64,000 nt of DNA from Marinobacter fonticola (GCF_008122265.1 NZ_CP043042.1:2976001-3040000), one strand, 5' to 3'; shown: positions 52,198 to 60,917, counted from the stretch's first letter. The notes: generated by a model not told the origin, from the letters alone. Translations and numbers: made by a program.

Positions 52198-52779
52198 ATG
52201 CCGAGAAATCCGCGGACTCCGAGTCATCTATCCGCCGCTCTGGCGGCGCTCCTGGCCCTGGCTGTCACCGGCTGCGGGTTCCAGTTGCGGGGCGCTCCAC
52301 CGGTGTCGGCAGCGCTTCAGCCGTTGAGCGTTAACTGTGATGGCAGTGTGCCCTTCGACCTGTGCGACACCCTGCTTACGCAACTGGAAGAAGGCAGCAT
52401 CCAGGTCGTCGACGCAGCGCAAGCGGCGTATCGGGTGGAGCTGAACAACTTCTCCGAGACCCGCCGCGCCAGCGCCATTCAGCTCGACGCCTCGGCTGCC
52501 GAATATGATCTGCGCCAGTCGGTGGAAATCAACGTAATGAGTGCCGATGACGTGCCCGTGCTGGTGGACGCCGAAGTCCGTTCCAGTGAGATTTACAGCT
52601 ACGACGAAACCAATGTGCTGGCCAAGCGTCGCGAAGAAGAAGATCTTCGTGAGTCGCTCTATCAGCGCCTGGCCCAGCAAGCCATCTTCCGCCTGGCACC
52701 CTTGACGGCAGAACGGCTTGAAGTGATTCGCGAGGATTACGAAGCCGAGCAACAAAGCGACGCCGCGGAGTCGCCATGA
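52198..52779 (+). CDS. lptE: LPS-assembly lipoprotein LptE
   Basis: LptE is the lipoprotein plug of the outer-membrane LptD translocon, thus the end point of the LPS path whose inner-membrane parts (LptB, LptC, LptA) lie elsewhere in this window. The 193 residues begin with a lipoprotein signal (LAALLALAVTGC, cysteine +1), then GFQLRGAPPVSAALQPLSVNC and the conserved QRLAQQAIFRLAPL helix. ATG 52198 has GGGAG upstream. The stop overlaps holA by 4 nt, a conserved arrangement. Confidence 0.94.
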   Translation: MPRNPRTPSHLSAALAALLALAVTGCGFQLRGAPPVSAALQPLSVNCDGSVPFDLCDTLLTQLEEGSIQVVDAAQAAYRVELNNFSETRRASAIQLDASAAEYDLRQSVEINVMSADDVPVLVDAEVRSSEIYSYDETNVLAKRREEEDLRESLYQRLAQQAIFRLAPLTAERLEVIREDYEAEQQSDAAESP

Positions 52780-53789
52780 AGACCAATCCGGCCCAGCTCG
52801 ATCAGGTCCTGTCCCGGGGACTGGCGCCGGTTTATCTGGTGTCCGGCGACGAACCCCTGCTCGTGCAGGAGTGCTGCGACAAAATCCGTGCCGCGGCCCG
52901 AAAGGCAGGCCATCAAGATCGCCAGATCTTTCATGCGGATCGTAGTCTGAACTGGGGCCAGGTAGGCGAAGAACTCAACGCCTTATCCCTCTTTGCCGAA
53001 AAACGTCGCTTGGAGATTCACCTGCCCACCGGCAAGCTGGGCGAGGGTCGCAGTGTTATCGAGCAGGCACTTCAATCCCCCGCGGACGATATTGTCCTTA
53101 TCCTGATCAGTGTCCGCCTTGACGCTGCCGAGATGCGTCGCAAGTGGTACAAGCTGCTGCAGGAGAAAGGCGTACACGTGCCCATCTGGCCTATCGACTC
53201 CGATAAGTTCCCGGGCTGGCTCCAGCAACGGGCCAAGGGGCATGGGTTGACCCTCACCCAAGGCGCCCTGGAAGAGCTGAGCGACCGCCTGGAAGGTAAT
53301 TTGCTGGCGGCTAGCCAGGAGATAGACCGGCTGGCGTTGTTAGCCCCGAATAAAACGGTCGACGAGCAATTCGTTACCCAGGTCGTGCTGGACAGCGCCC
53401 GCTTCAGCGTCTTCGAGCTCGTCGGCGATATTTTGCTGGGCAAAACCGAACAGGCCCATCGTGTCATCGGTGCACTGCAACAGGAACAAGATAATCCGCT
53501 GGGCCTACTGGCGATCCTCAGCCGCGACCTGAGAATGGTAGGCCGCCTGCAGTTGGCAATGCAGCGTGGCGAATCCGCCAAGGACTTCTTCCGCAGCCAG
53601 CATATTCGCCAGCCCCAGCGCATGCGCCAACTGGAACAGGCGGCGCGCCGCCTGCGGCCGCCTCAGCTGCGCCAGGCCATGGTGCGTTGCAGCGATATGG
53701 ATCGCAGCGCCAAAGGCTTCGACGATCTCTCGCCCTGGCACCACTTGCGCACGCTCACGACTGAACTCGCCGGTCGCCGACCGCAGTGA
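52776..53789 (+). CDS. holA: DNA polymerase III delta subunit
   Basis: HolA is the clamp-loader subunit that opens the beta sliding clamp. The 337 residues have the family N-terminus LAPVYLVSGDEPLLVQECCDKIRAAARKAG, then RRLEIHLPTGKLGEG, and the C-terminal collar domain ILSRDLRMVGRLQLAMQRGESAKDFFRSQHIRQPQR. It follows lptE with overlap and ends before a strong terminator. Confidence 0.96.
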   Translation: MKTNPAQLDQVLSRGLAPVYLVSGDEPLLVQECCDKIRAAARKAGHQDRQIFHADRSLNWGQVGEELNALSLFAEKRRLEIHLPTGKLGEGRSVIEQALQSPADDIVLILISVRLDAAEMRRKWYKLLQEKGVHVPIWPIDSDKFPGWLQQRAKGHGLTLTQGALEELSDRLEGNLLAASQEIDRLALLAPNKTVDEQFVTQVVLDSARFSVFELVGDILLGKTEQAHRVIGALQQEQDNPLGLLAILSRDLRMVGRLQLAMQRGESAKDFFRSQHIRQPQRMRQLEQAARRLRPPQLRQAMVRCSDMDRSAKGFDDLSPWHHLRTLTTELAGRRPQ

Positions 53790-53827
53790 GCCGGCGGGCA
53801 ACCGATTAGTCATCGAAAAAAGACATA

Positions 53828-53862
53828 AAAAAGCCGCATGCTGAAACACATGCGGCTTTTTG
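53828..53862. terminator. Bidirectional terminator between holA and the acyl-CoA dehydrogenases
   Basis: AAAAGCCGCATG (53829-53840) pairs with CATGCGGCTTTT (53849-53860), with A-rich bases before and T-rich bases after the stem, so it can stop transcription from both sides. It is 40 bp after holA and 17 bp after the end of the convergent dehydrogenase gene. Confidence 0.9.
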
Positions 53863-53876
53863 TTCGTCGTATCGGA

Positions 53877-55667
53877 TCAGAACTCGTCAGCAGACAGATC
53901 CATCATGGCAGCACTACCGCTACGGATACCCTCGGCCAATGAGACCGTCTTCGGTAACAGCCGATTGTAGTAGAATCGCGCCGTCTTCAGCTTGCCGGTA
54001 TAGAAGCCTGAGGTGTCCCCCTCCGCCTTGGGCGCTGCCGTTTTCACGATACGCGCCCACATGTAGGCCAACGCCGTCAGGCCGAACAGATCCAGGTACT
54101 CAACGGAGGCGGCGCCTACCTCATCGGGGTTCTCGGCAGCCGCCTTAATGACATATTCGCTGACGTCAGCCAGGCGTTCGAGCGCGGCCGCCAAAGGTTC
54201 CAGATAAGGACGAACAGCCTCATCGGACTGGTTCACCTCAATGAACTCCGCCACATCCTGCGCGAACAACTCGAAGAAACGTCCTTGGTTGAGCACGACT
54301 TTACGGCCCATCAAGTCCAGCGCCTGGATACCGTTGGTGCCCTCGTAGATCTGCGTAATCCGCACGTCGCGAACCAGTTGTTCCTGGCCCCACTCGCGAA
54401 TATAGCCATGACCGCCGAAGACCTGCTGACCCATCACGCAGACATCCAGACCTCGGTCGGTCAAGAAGGCCTTAGCCACCGGGGTCAGCAAGGCCACCAT
54501 GCCTTCAGCGTACACGCGACGCTCTTCGTCTTCCGCATATTTTGAAATATCCAGCCACTGCGCCACGTAGGTCGAGAACGCACGTCCGCCTTCGATATAG
54601 CCCTTCATGGTCAGCAGCATACGGCGCACGTCCGGGTGAACGATGATCGGGTCTGCCGCTTTATCGGCTTGTTGCGCCCCGGTCGGTGCCCGGCTTTGCA
54701 AACGTTCCAGCGCATAGTCCCGGGCACTCTGCAGAGAGGCCTCCGCCGCGCCCATGCCCTGGATGCCTACGCCTAAGCGCTCATAGTTCATCATGGTGAA
54801 CATCGCCGCCAACCCCTTATTGGGTTCGCCGACCAACCAGCCCTTCGCGCCATCGAAGTTCATCACGCAGGTTGCCGAGCCCTTGATGCCCATCTTCTTC
54901 TCGAGGGAACCACAAGCGAGGCTGTTGCGTTCGCCCAGGGAGCCGTCCTCGGTAACCAGGAACTTGGGTACCAGGAACAGGGAGATGCCTTTCGGACCTT
55001 TCGGCGCATCCGGCAGTTTGGCCAGCACCAGGTGGATAATGTTCTCCGCCATGTCGTGCTCGCCCCAAGTGATGAAGATCTTGGTGCCGCTCACGCTGTA
55101 GGAGCCATCATCGTTGGGCTGAGCCTTGGTGCGGATGATGCCGAGGTCGGTACCGGCGTGGGGCTCGGTCAGATCCATGGCACCGGACCACACGCCGGAA
55201 TACATATTCGGTAGGTACTTGCCTTTCAGTTCCTCGCTGCCATGGGCATCGAGCGCCAGGCAGGCGCCAGCCGTCAGCATCGGCGCCAGGCCGAAGGCCA
55301 TATTGGAGGCTTGCAGCATCTCTTCGAACTGGGCCACGAGGGTTTTGGGCATGCCCATACCGCCGAAATCCGGGTTACCGCCCAAGCCGTTCCAGCCACC
55401 TTCGACGATGGTCTGGTAAGCGTCCTTGAAGCCCTCTGGCGTGGTGACCTCACCGTCATTCCACTTGCAACCTTGCTCGTCCCCTTCACGGTTCAGGGGG
55501 GCGATGACGCCGCTGGTAATCTTGGCGGCTTCCTCGAGAATGGCGTCTGCCGTTTCCGGATCAACGTTTTCTGCCAGTTTGGGTAGCGACGCCCACAATG
55601 CGGGGGCGTCGAAGACTTCGTTCAGTACAAATCGGATATCGCGTAACGGTGCCTGATAGTCTGCCAT
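53877..55667 (-). CDS. Acyl-CoA dehydrogenase, large (about 600-residue) class, copy 1
   Basis: FAD-dependent acyl-CoA dehydrogenase of the long type that includes FadE-like and DmdC-like enzymes, oxidising acyl-CoA thioesters at the alpha-beta bond. The 596 residues have the N-terminal extension YQAPLRDIRFVLNEVFDAPALWASLP, the flavin region MDLTEPHAGTDLGIIRTKAQPNDDGSYSVSGTKIFITWGEHDMAENIIHLVLA, and IYEGTNGIQALDLMGRKV with the probable catalytic glutamate. ATG 55667 has AGGAA upstream. It is a paralogue of the gene immediately upstream (similar over the whole length), from which a terminator separates it by about 190 bp. Chain-length preference cannot be read off. Confidence 0.94.
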   Translation of the reverse strand: MADYQAPLRDIRFVLNEVFDAPALWASLPKLAENVDPETADAILEEAAKITSGVIAPLNREGDEQGCKWNDGEVTTPEGFKDAYQTIVEGGWNGLGGNPDFGGMGMPKTLVAQFEEMLQASNMAFGLAPMLTAGACLALDAHGSEELKGKYLPNMYSGVWSGAMDLTEPHAGTDLGIIRTKAQPNDDGSYSVSGTKIFITWGEHDMAENIIHLVLAKLPDAPKGPKGISLFLVPKFLVTEDGSLGERNSLACGSLEKKMGIKGSATCVMNFDGAKGWLVGEPNKGLAAMFTMMNYERLGVGIQGMGAAEASLQSARDYALERLQSRAPTGAQQADKAADPIIVHPDVRRMLLTMKGYIEGGRAFSTYVAQWLDISKYAEDEERRVYAEGMVALLTPVAKAFLTDRGLDVCVMGQQVFGGHGYIREWGQEQLVRDVRITQIYEGTNGIQALDLMGRKVVLNQGRFFELFAQDVAEFIEVNQSDEAVRPYLEPLAAALERLADVSEYVIKAAAENPDEVGAASVEYLDLFGLTALAYMWARIVKTAAPKAEGDTSGFYTGKLKTARFYYNRLLPKTVSLAEGIRSGSAAMMDLSADEF

Positions 55668-55852
55668 GGATGAATTCCTCTCTGTGCGAGCATTAAAACC
55701 TCCGGCAAGCCGATTCGCCGGCGAATCGATAGATTGCGCATCTTGTACATCCGCATGCACAAGCCAGCCGAAAGGTTCTATTCAACGAATTGTCTTATTG
55801 TTGGGGCAGGATTTTACGCCAATTTGGCGAGTGTCTCATGTTATCCCCCAAG

Positions 55853-55885
55853 AAAAAGCCCGCCTCCGAGGAGAGCGGGCTTTTT
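55853..55885. terminator. Terminator between the two acyl-CoA dehydrogenase genes
   Basis: AAAAAGCCCGC (55853-55863) pairs with GCGGGCTTTTT (55875-55885). It lies 24 bp after the stop of the upstream dehydrogenase (minus strand). The two paralogues are therefore probably separate or only partly linked transcription units. Confidence 0.9.
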
Positions 55886-55908
55886 GCTTTACCTCACGTA
55901 TCCGGCGA

Positions 55909-57708
55909 TTAGAATACGAAGGCTTCTTCCGGCATATCCATCAGGCTGTCGGCGCCGGCCAGCATGGTCTCGGCGTGGGCCTTGGAGCGCGGCAACATAC
56001 GCTTGAAGTAGAAACGGGCAGTCTGCACCTTGGCGTTATAGAACATTTCCTCGCTGGTGCCATCGGCCATCTTGTCCAGCGCCACCTTGGCCATACGGGC
56101 CCACAGGTAGGCGAACACCGCGTAACCCGAGTACATCAGGTAGTCCACGGAAGCCGCACCAACCTCTTCGCGGTTCTTCATTGCGTTCATACCGACCTTC
56201 ATGGTGAGGTCGCCCCACTCCTTGTTGATCGCCTGCAGAGGCTCGACAAACTCTTTGAGCTGTTCGTTGTCTGCGTTTTCCTTGCAGAAAATATGCACCC
56301 GCTTGGTGAAGACCTTCAGCGCCTCGCCCTGGGTCATCAGAACCTTACGGCCCAGCAGGTCGAGTGCCTGAATACCGGTTGTTCCTTCGTAGATCATACC
56401 GATACGAGCGTCGCGGACGTTCTGTTCCATGCCCCATTCGGAGATAAACCCGTGGCCACCAAAAACCTGCATACCCAGGTTGGCGGATTCGTAACCGATT
56501 TCAGTCAGGAACGCCTTGGCAATCGGCGTCAGGAAGCCCAGCAACGCATCGGCGGCTTGGCGATCTTCCTCACTCTTACCGCTGTGAACAACGTCCACTT
56601 GCTGACCGGCCAGGTAAATCAGCGCACGGGCACCTTCAGAAACCGCTTTTTGAGTCAGCAGCATACGGCGTACGTCAGGGTGGACGATGATCGGGTCGGC
56701 AATGCCTTCCGGGTTCTTCGGACCACTCAAAGAACGCATGGCCAGACGCTCCTTCGCGTAGACCAGCGAGCCCTGGAAGCCCAGCTCGGACGCGCCCAAC
56801 CCTTGGATCGCGGTACCGATACGGGCCGTGTTCATAAAGGTGAACATGCAGTTCAGGCCTCTATTCTCCGGCCCGATCAACCAGCCTTTGGCGCCATCAA
56901 AGTTCATCACGCACGTGGAATTGCCGTGGATACCCATCTTGTGCTCCAGAGAGCCACAGGATACCGCGTTGCGCTCGCCCAGGGCGCCATCTTCGCTGGG
57001 CATGAACTTGGGTACGATGAACAGGGAAATCCCCTTGGTACCTTCCGGCGCGCCTGGCAGCCGAGCCAGGACGATATGGACGATGTTCTCGGCCATATCA
57101 TGCTCACCGGCAGAGATGAAGATCTTGGTGCCGCTAATGCTGTAAGTGCCGTCGGCATTCGGCTCTGCCTTGCTGCGTAAGGTGCCCAAGTCCGAACCGC
57201 AGTGGGGCTCGGTCAGACACATGGTGCCGGTCCACTCACCACTGATCAGCTTGGTGAGGTAGGTCTGCTTCTGCTCTTCGGTACCGTGAGCCTGGATGGT
57301 ATTGGTCGCACCATGGCTCAGCCCCGGGTACATACCCCAGGACCAGTTCGAGGTGCCAACCATTTCGCTGACAACCAAGCCAATAGAGTGCGGCAGGCCC
57401 TGCCCACCGTAGTTCGGATCCGCGGTCATCGAGGGCCAGCCGCCTTCGACATACTGCTGGTAGGCTTCCTTGAAGCCAGTCGGCGTCTTGACGCCGTCTT
57501 CGCTCCAGGTACAGCCTTCCCGGTCACCCACTTGGTTTAACGGGGATAGAACCTGCTCACAGAACTTCGCGCCTTCCTGGATGATGGCATCGACCATATC
57601 CGGAGTCGCATCGTCGGCGCCGTCCAGATTGGCGTAGTGCTGCTCGCTCTCCAGCAGCTCGGACATAACAAACTTGATGTCACGCAGGGGCGCTTTGTAC
57701 TCAGGCAT
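55909..57708 (-). CDS. Acyl-CoA dehydrogenase, large class, copy 2
   Basis: Second 599-residue acyl-CoA dehydrogenase, same architecture as its neighbour: YKAPLRDIKFVMSELLESEQHYANL at the N-terminus, MCLTEPHCGSDLGTLRSKAEPNADGTYSISGTKIFISAGEHDMAENIVHIVLA, and IYEGTTGIQALDLLGRKVLMTQG with the likely catalytic glutamate. ATG 57708 (MPEYKAP) is chosen, with GAGGTGG upstream; a GTG three codons earlier overlaps that site. A sigma-70 promoter overlapped by two PsrA-type palindromes stands upstream, which suggests fatty-acid-responsive expression. Confidence 0.95.
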   Translation of the reverse strand: MPEYKAPLRDIKFVMSELLESEQHYANLDGADDATPDMVDAIIQEGAKFCEQVLSPLNQVGDREGCTWSEDGVKTPTGFKEAYQQYVEGGWPSMTADPNYGGQGLPHSIGLVVSEMVGTSNWSWGMYPGLSHGATNTIQAHGTEEQKQTYLTKLISGEWTGTMCLTEPHCGSDLGTLRSKAEPNADGTYSISGTKIFISAGEHDMAENIVHIVLARLPGAPEGTKGISLFIVPKFMPSEDGALGERNAVSCGSLEHKMGIHGNSTCVMNFDGAKGWLIGPENRGLNCMFTFMNTARIGTAIQGLGASELGFQGSLVYAKERLAMRSLSGPKNPEGIADPIIVHPDVRRMLLTQKAVSEGARALIYLAGQQVDVVHSGKSEEDRQAADALLGFLTPIAKAFLTEIGYESANLGMQVFGGHGFISEWGMEQNVRDARIGMIYEGTTGIQALDLLGRKVLMTQGEALKVFTKRVHIFCKENADNEQLKEFVEPLQAINKEWGDLTMKVGMNAMKNREEVGAASVDYLMYSGYAVFAYLWARMAKVALDKMADGTSEEMFYNAKVQTARFYFKRMLPRSKAHAETMLAGADSLMDMPEEAFVF

Positions 57709-57805
57709 GGAATCCACCTCATTCTCGGTTGTAACCGTCGCGCGGCAACGGACTAGCAGCCTTGGTTTTGCTAATGGGCAAGCATTCGCGCTCTACCCGT
57801 TAATT

Positions 57806-57831
57806 AAACAGTTGTTTGAAACATACGTTTG
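57806..57831. promoter_or_regulatory. Two adjacent PsrA-type operator palindromes
   Basis: AAAC-AGTT-GTTT (57806-57817) is followed directly by GAAAC-ATAC-GTTTG (57818-57831). Both match the published consensus of the fatty-acid regulator PsrA, (G/C)AAAC-N2-4-GTTT(G/C), at the core. The second covers the -10 hexamer of the dehydrogenase promoter. PsrA itself is not encoded here. Confidence 0.7.
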
Positions 57832-57849
57832 CAACACCACGACTGTCAA
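57820..57849 (-). promoter_or_regulatory. Sigma-70 promoter of the acyl-CoA dehydrogenase gene
   Basis: On the minus strand TTGACA (57849-57844) and TATGTT (57825-57820) are separated by 18 bp. It lies about 112-141 bp upstream of the dehydrogenase ATG at 57708. Overlap with the palindromes implies repression by a dimeric regulator. Confidence 0.65.
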
Positions 57850-57928
57850 GCTCCCCATGATGAAATTATGTAGCGTGACGCAACCGGATATTGCGAATAA
57901 TGTCTGAAAATGAGGAGCTTTAAAGAAT

Positions 57929-58654
57929 TCAGGCAGTTGCCTGAAAGTTCGCGGAAGGGGCTGGGTCATTTAGGCTGGAGATACCTTGATAGGCCGTTTC
58001 GGCTTGCTGCCGTTGACGGTTGTTCGGCCTATCCTCTTTAGACTCTTCGGGGGCACTCGAATCCTCTTCGGATGGGGAACGACGCTCGGCGGCGAGCTCG
58101 ACCTGCGCCTGCAGCATTGTCTGCATCGCCTGCGCCGCCACCTGACGGTCCTGAGTGGAGGGTTCGGCGGGCGCAAGTGCCGCGGCGCGGACAGTGCGCA
58201 TCTTGTCGATCGTCGCCTGCGGATTGTTGGCTACCGGCGCCACATCGATGGGCACCTCGCCGCCCGTGGCATACTGCACGCCGTCCGGGCCTCGGCTGTA
58301 GGTGTAGCTCACCGCACCGGCGTATTGGCCACCTACCGACTGATGCGCGGCCTCGTGAGCCCTTACTTCGCGATCCCGGGCCTTGAGGTCTTCCAGTGCG
58401 GCCAGCTCAGACTCTTCGAGAGACTGACCGTTCACCGTGCGTGATTCAGGGTTTCCAGCGTCAGCTTGGCCCCTTTTTTCGTCAGAAGCCTGGCTCTTGG
58501 TGGGCGGATTGCTAGTGAACTGCTTGTCAGCGGATGCGCTATCAGCGGGGTTTACGGGCGCGGACGACCGCACCACTGGCACCTGGCCAGGCGAATTGAC
58601 AGTCGGCGAGAGAAAATAGGGTGAGGCGGATAGTGCTAGGGACACCGCAGACAC
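57929..58654 (-). CDS. SprA-related / CJM1_0395-type putative metalloprotease
   Basis: A 241-residue protein of a family of unknown function annotated as SprA-related or CJM1_0395 putative metalloprotease. The N-terminal 75 residues are low-complexity (Ser/Pro/Ala). The conserved core is ELAALEDLKARDREVRAHEAAHQSVGGQYAGAVSYTYSRGPDGVQYATGGEVPIDVAPVANNPQATIDKMRTVRAAALAPAEPSTQDRQVAAQA, with an HEAAH zinc-protease-like motif at about 100-104 and the family GGEV motif at about 131-134. The tail is glutamine/glutamate rich. Start is GTG 58654; no signal peptide is obvious. It lies 17 bp after the small rod-like gene and is surely cotranscribed with it. Activity is unproven. Confidence 0.85.
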   Translation of the reverse strand: MSAVSLALSASPYFLSPTVNSPGQVPVVRSSAPVNPADSASADKQFTSNPPTKSQASDEKRGQADAGNPESRTVNGQSLEESELAALEDLKARDREVRAHEAAHQSVGGQYAGAVSYTYSRGPDGVQYATGGEVPIDVAPVANNPQATIDKMRTVRAAALAPAEPSTQDRQVAAQAMQTMLQAQVELAAERRSPSEEDSSAPEESKEDRPNNRQRQQAETAYQGISSLNDPAPSANFQATA

Positions 58655-58671
58655 TCCGGCAGCGTTGCGGG

Positions 58672-58920
58672 TTAGGCCATGATATCCAACAGAGTCCCAA
58701 CGGTTTCGTCAGCGGTCTTCACCACTTGGGCAGAAGCCTCGACGCTACGGGCATAGAGATTCAATTCAATGATCGGCTCGATCAGACTGTTGCCGCTATC
58801 GGTATTCGTACCCTGCGGCCCATCTGTCCCGGCGCGGGCAATCTTGCGGGCGGAGGCCTCCATACCGGCCATACCGTCTTGAACGCCCTGGATACCAATC
58901 GCAAAACTATTATTGATCAT
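58672..58920 (-). CDS. Small flagellar rod/hook-like protein of unknown function
   Basis: An 82-residue protein whose two ends look like the two terminal helices of flagellar rod/hook proteins: the start NNSFAIGIQGVQDGMAGMEASARKIA, and the end LIEPIIELNLYARSVEASAQVVKTADETVGTLLDIMA, which is close to the C-terminal consensus of FlgC/FlgE/FlgG (EMVxLIxAQRAYEANAKVIKTADEMLxTLL). The globular middle of those proteins is missing. ATG 58920 follows GGTGG at 5 nt (58923 is an alternative). It stands between bioD and the putative metalloprotease, far from flagellar genes. The function is unknown. Confidence 0.8.
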   Translation of the reverse strand: MINNSFAIGIQGVQDGMAGMEASARKIARAGTDGPQGTNTDSGNSLIEPIIELNLYARSVEASAQVVKTADETVGTLLDIMA

Positions 58921-58969
58921 CATGGCCACCACTTATAGAACCATTGACCTCATCTAACCAGAAACCTGT

Positions 58970-59662
58970 CTAAAAATCAAACAGACCTTTAACGTCCAGG
59001 CGCTTTGATAGAGCTTCGGCGTCCGGTGTGGTCTGCCATGGCAAATCGCCAATCAAGGGGGCCCCCATGTGCATCTTGAGGTATTGCAGATTTTCTGACT
59101 CGACCGCCATGGGCTCGGGGACGACACGATTCGCAACCCAACCTGCGACCGTCAGGCCATCGGCGCGGATAGCTTCGGCAGTCAGTAGCGCATGATTGAT
59201 GCACCCCAATTGCAGAGGCACCACCATAATGACGGGCAAGCCTAGCTCTTGGGGGACTCGGGCGTACGTTTCGCGGTCATTCAAGGGCACCCGCCAGCCG
59301 CCGGCCCCTTCGACCAACATGATATCCGCCGGACGCATCTGCAATCCGCGGCAAAGACCAATCAGGCGCTGAGCCGACAACTGCTTACCCGCCTGGACAG
59401 CGGCAATATGGGGAGCAATGGCAGGTTCCAGGGCGACCGGATTGATCTGGTCGTAAGGCAAGCTTTCGGTAATGGCGGCCTGAAGCGCCAGGGCATCCTC
59501 GTTACGCAAGCCCTCGACTGTTCGTTCGCAACCGGAGGCAACCGGTTTCATGGCGAGCGTGCGTAACCCCGCTGCTTTGGCGGCGTAAAGTAGTGCTGCA
59601 GACACCAGCGTTTTACCGACGCCGGTGTCGGTGCCGGTTACGAAGAAGGTCTTTTTTGCCAT
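58970..59662 (-). CDS. bioD: Dethiobiotin synthetase
   Basis: BioD forms the ureido ring of dethiobiotin from 7,8-diaminopelargonate, CO2 and ATP. The 230 residues have the P-loop GTDTGVGKT at about 10-18, the KPVASGCE motif, and VEGAGGWRVPLN. It follows bioF by 85 bp; in Pseudomonas-type bio clusters bioH and bioC lie in this gap, but here they are absent. Two copies of GCCTTACGT 14 bp apart stand just before its ATG (59662). Confidence 0.96.
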   Translation of the reverse strand: MAKKTFFVTGTDTGVGKTLVSAALLYAAKAAGLRTLAMKPVASGCERTVEGLRNEDALALQAAITESLPYDQINPVALEPAIAPHIAAVQAGKQLSAQRLIGLCRGLQMRPADIMLVEGAGGWRVPLNDRETYARVPQELGLPVIMVVPLQLGCINHALLTAEAIRADGLTVAGWVANRVVPEPMAVESENLQYLKMHMGAPLIGDLPWQTTPDAEALSKRLDVKGLFDF

Positions 59663-59671
59663 TCTGAAGAT

Positions 59672-59694
59672 GCCTTACGTGATACGCCTTACGT
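59672..59694. repeat. 14-bp-period direct repeat before bioD
   Basis: GCCTTACGT occurs at 59672-59680 and 59686-59694, in the 85-bp gap between bioF and bioD, 10-32 bp upstream of the bioD start on the minus strand. Confidence 0.7.
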
Positions 59695-59747
59695 TGCAGG
59701 GTTTACAAGCTATAGATTGCGAGGTTTACGGGCCGGTATGGCGGCCG

Positions 59748-60917
59748 TCATGCCGCGTGGCCCGGCAGTTCGCGCTGGGCATCGCCGAGGGCGCTCAATA
59801 GCTTGTCGAGATGCGCTTCGGTATGGGATGCACTGAAGGTCACTCGCAGACGGGATTCGCCTTCCGGGACCGTTGGCGGCCGGATAGCAGTCACCCAGAT
59901 ACCGCGAGCTTCCAGTGCCTTGCTCAGTGCCAGCGCCGACCACGCATCGCCCACCATAATGGGTTGAATCGGCGTATCGGACGGCATCAAGGCATATCCC
60001 AGGCGAGCAGCCTCACGGCGGAAACGAACGACCAGACGGGCCAGGTGCTCGCGCCTGTCGTCAGCCTCGCGCACCAGCCGAATACTGGTACAAGTGGCTT
60101 GGGCAACAGCGGGCGGCATGGCCGTCGTGTAAATGTACGTGCGCGCTTTCTGCACCAGATAATCCATCATTAGGGCCGAACCCGCCACGAAGGCACCGCT
60201 GGTACCGAAGGCCTTGCCCAGTGTGCCGATGACAATGGGCACGTCGTCCTGGCTCAGACCAAAATGGGCCGCGCTACCACGCCCTTCGGGCCCCACACAA
60301 CCGAAGCCATGGGCGTCGTCGACCACCAGCAATGCGTCGTGTTGTTTGCACAACGCCACTAACTCGGGTAGGGGCGCGATATCGCCATCCATACTGAACA
60401 CGCCGTCGGTGACAACCAGCTTGTGTCCATCCGTGTCAGCGAGCAGTGCTTCCAGCGCCGCCATATCAGCATGCGGGTACCGTTTGATCTGGGCTCGACT
60501 GAGAATACAGCCATCGATCAGGGAGGCATGATTGAGCTGGTCGGAAAAAATAGTATCGCCGCGCCCAGCCAGAGCGCTGACAACCCCCATATTTGCCATG
60601 TAGCCGGTGGAGAAGAACAGTGCGGCTTCACGGCGGGAAAAATTTGCCAGAGACTGCTCCAGGCGATGGTGGGCGGAATGGTGGCCACAGATCAGGTGGG
60701 AGGCGCCACCACCCACGCCGGTTTCCGGCAACGCCTCCCGGACGGCGGCAATCGCGTCCGGGTGGTTGGCAAGGCCCAGATAATCGTTGCTGCAGAAGGA
60801 GAGTACCGAGCGACCGTCGACGATCATATCCGGCCGCTGCGGTGTTTCGACCTGGCGACGCCAGCGGTATAACCCCTTCTCGCGTCGCTGCTCAAGCTCA
60901 GCTTTAAAGTCGCGCAC
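59748..60917 (-). CDS. bioF: 8-amino-7-oxononanoate synthase
   Basis: BioF condenses pimeloyl-ACP (or CoA) with alanine, a PLP-dependent reaction. The 389 residues show SFCSNDYLGLANHP, GGGASHLICGHHSAHHRLEQSLA, VVDDAHGFG with the PLP aspartate, and IGTLGKAFGTSGAFVAG with the Schiff-base lysine at about 235. Start is GTG 60917, with GAGGTGA upstream; it begins 8 bp after the bioB stop. Confidence 0.97.
   Translation of the reverse strand: MRDFKAELEQRREKGLYRWRRQVETPQRPDMIVDGRSVLSFCSNDYLGLANHPDAIAAVREALPETGVGGGASHLICGHHSAHHRLEQSLANFSRREAALFFSTGYMANMGVVSALAGRGDTIFSDQLNHASLIDGCILSRAQIKRYPHADMAALEALLADTDGHKLVVTDGVFSMDGDIAPLPELVALCKQHDALLVVDDAHGFGCVGPEGRGSAAHFGLSQDDVPIVIGTLGKAFGTSGAFVAGSALMMDYLVQKARTYIYTTAMPPAVAQATCTSIRLVREADDRREHLARLVVRFRREAARLGYALMPSDTPIQPIMVGDAWSALALSKALEARGIWVTAIRPPTVPEGESRLRVTFSASHTEAHLDKLLSALGDAQRELPGHAA

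Noticed and set aside
53877..57708. The two adjacent acyl-CoA dehydrogenases as a recent tandem duplication
   Set aside because: They share architecture but differ at many positions throughout, and paired paralogues at this place beside the bio genes are known from Pseudomonas, so the duplication is old.
59700..59708. GGTTTACAA, a perfect BirA half-site in the bioF-bioD gap
   Set aside because: No matching TTGTNAACC half at 14-15 bp; a single half-site is not an operator.
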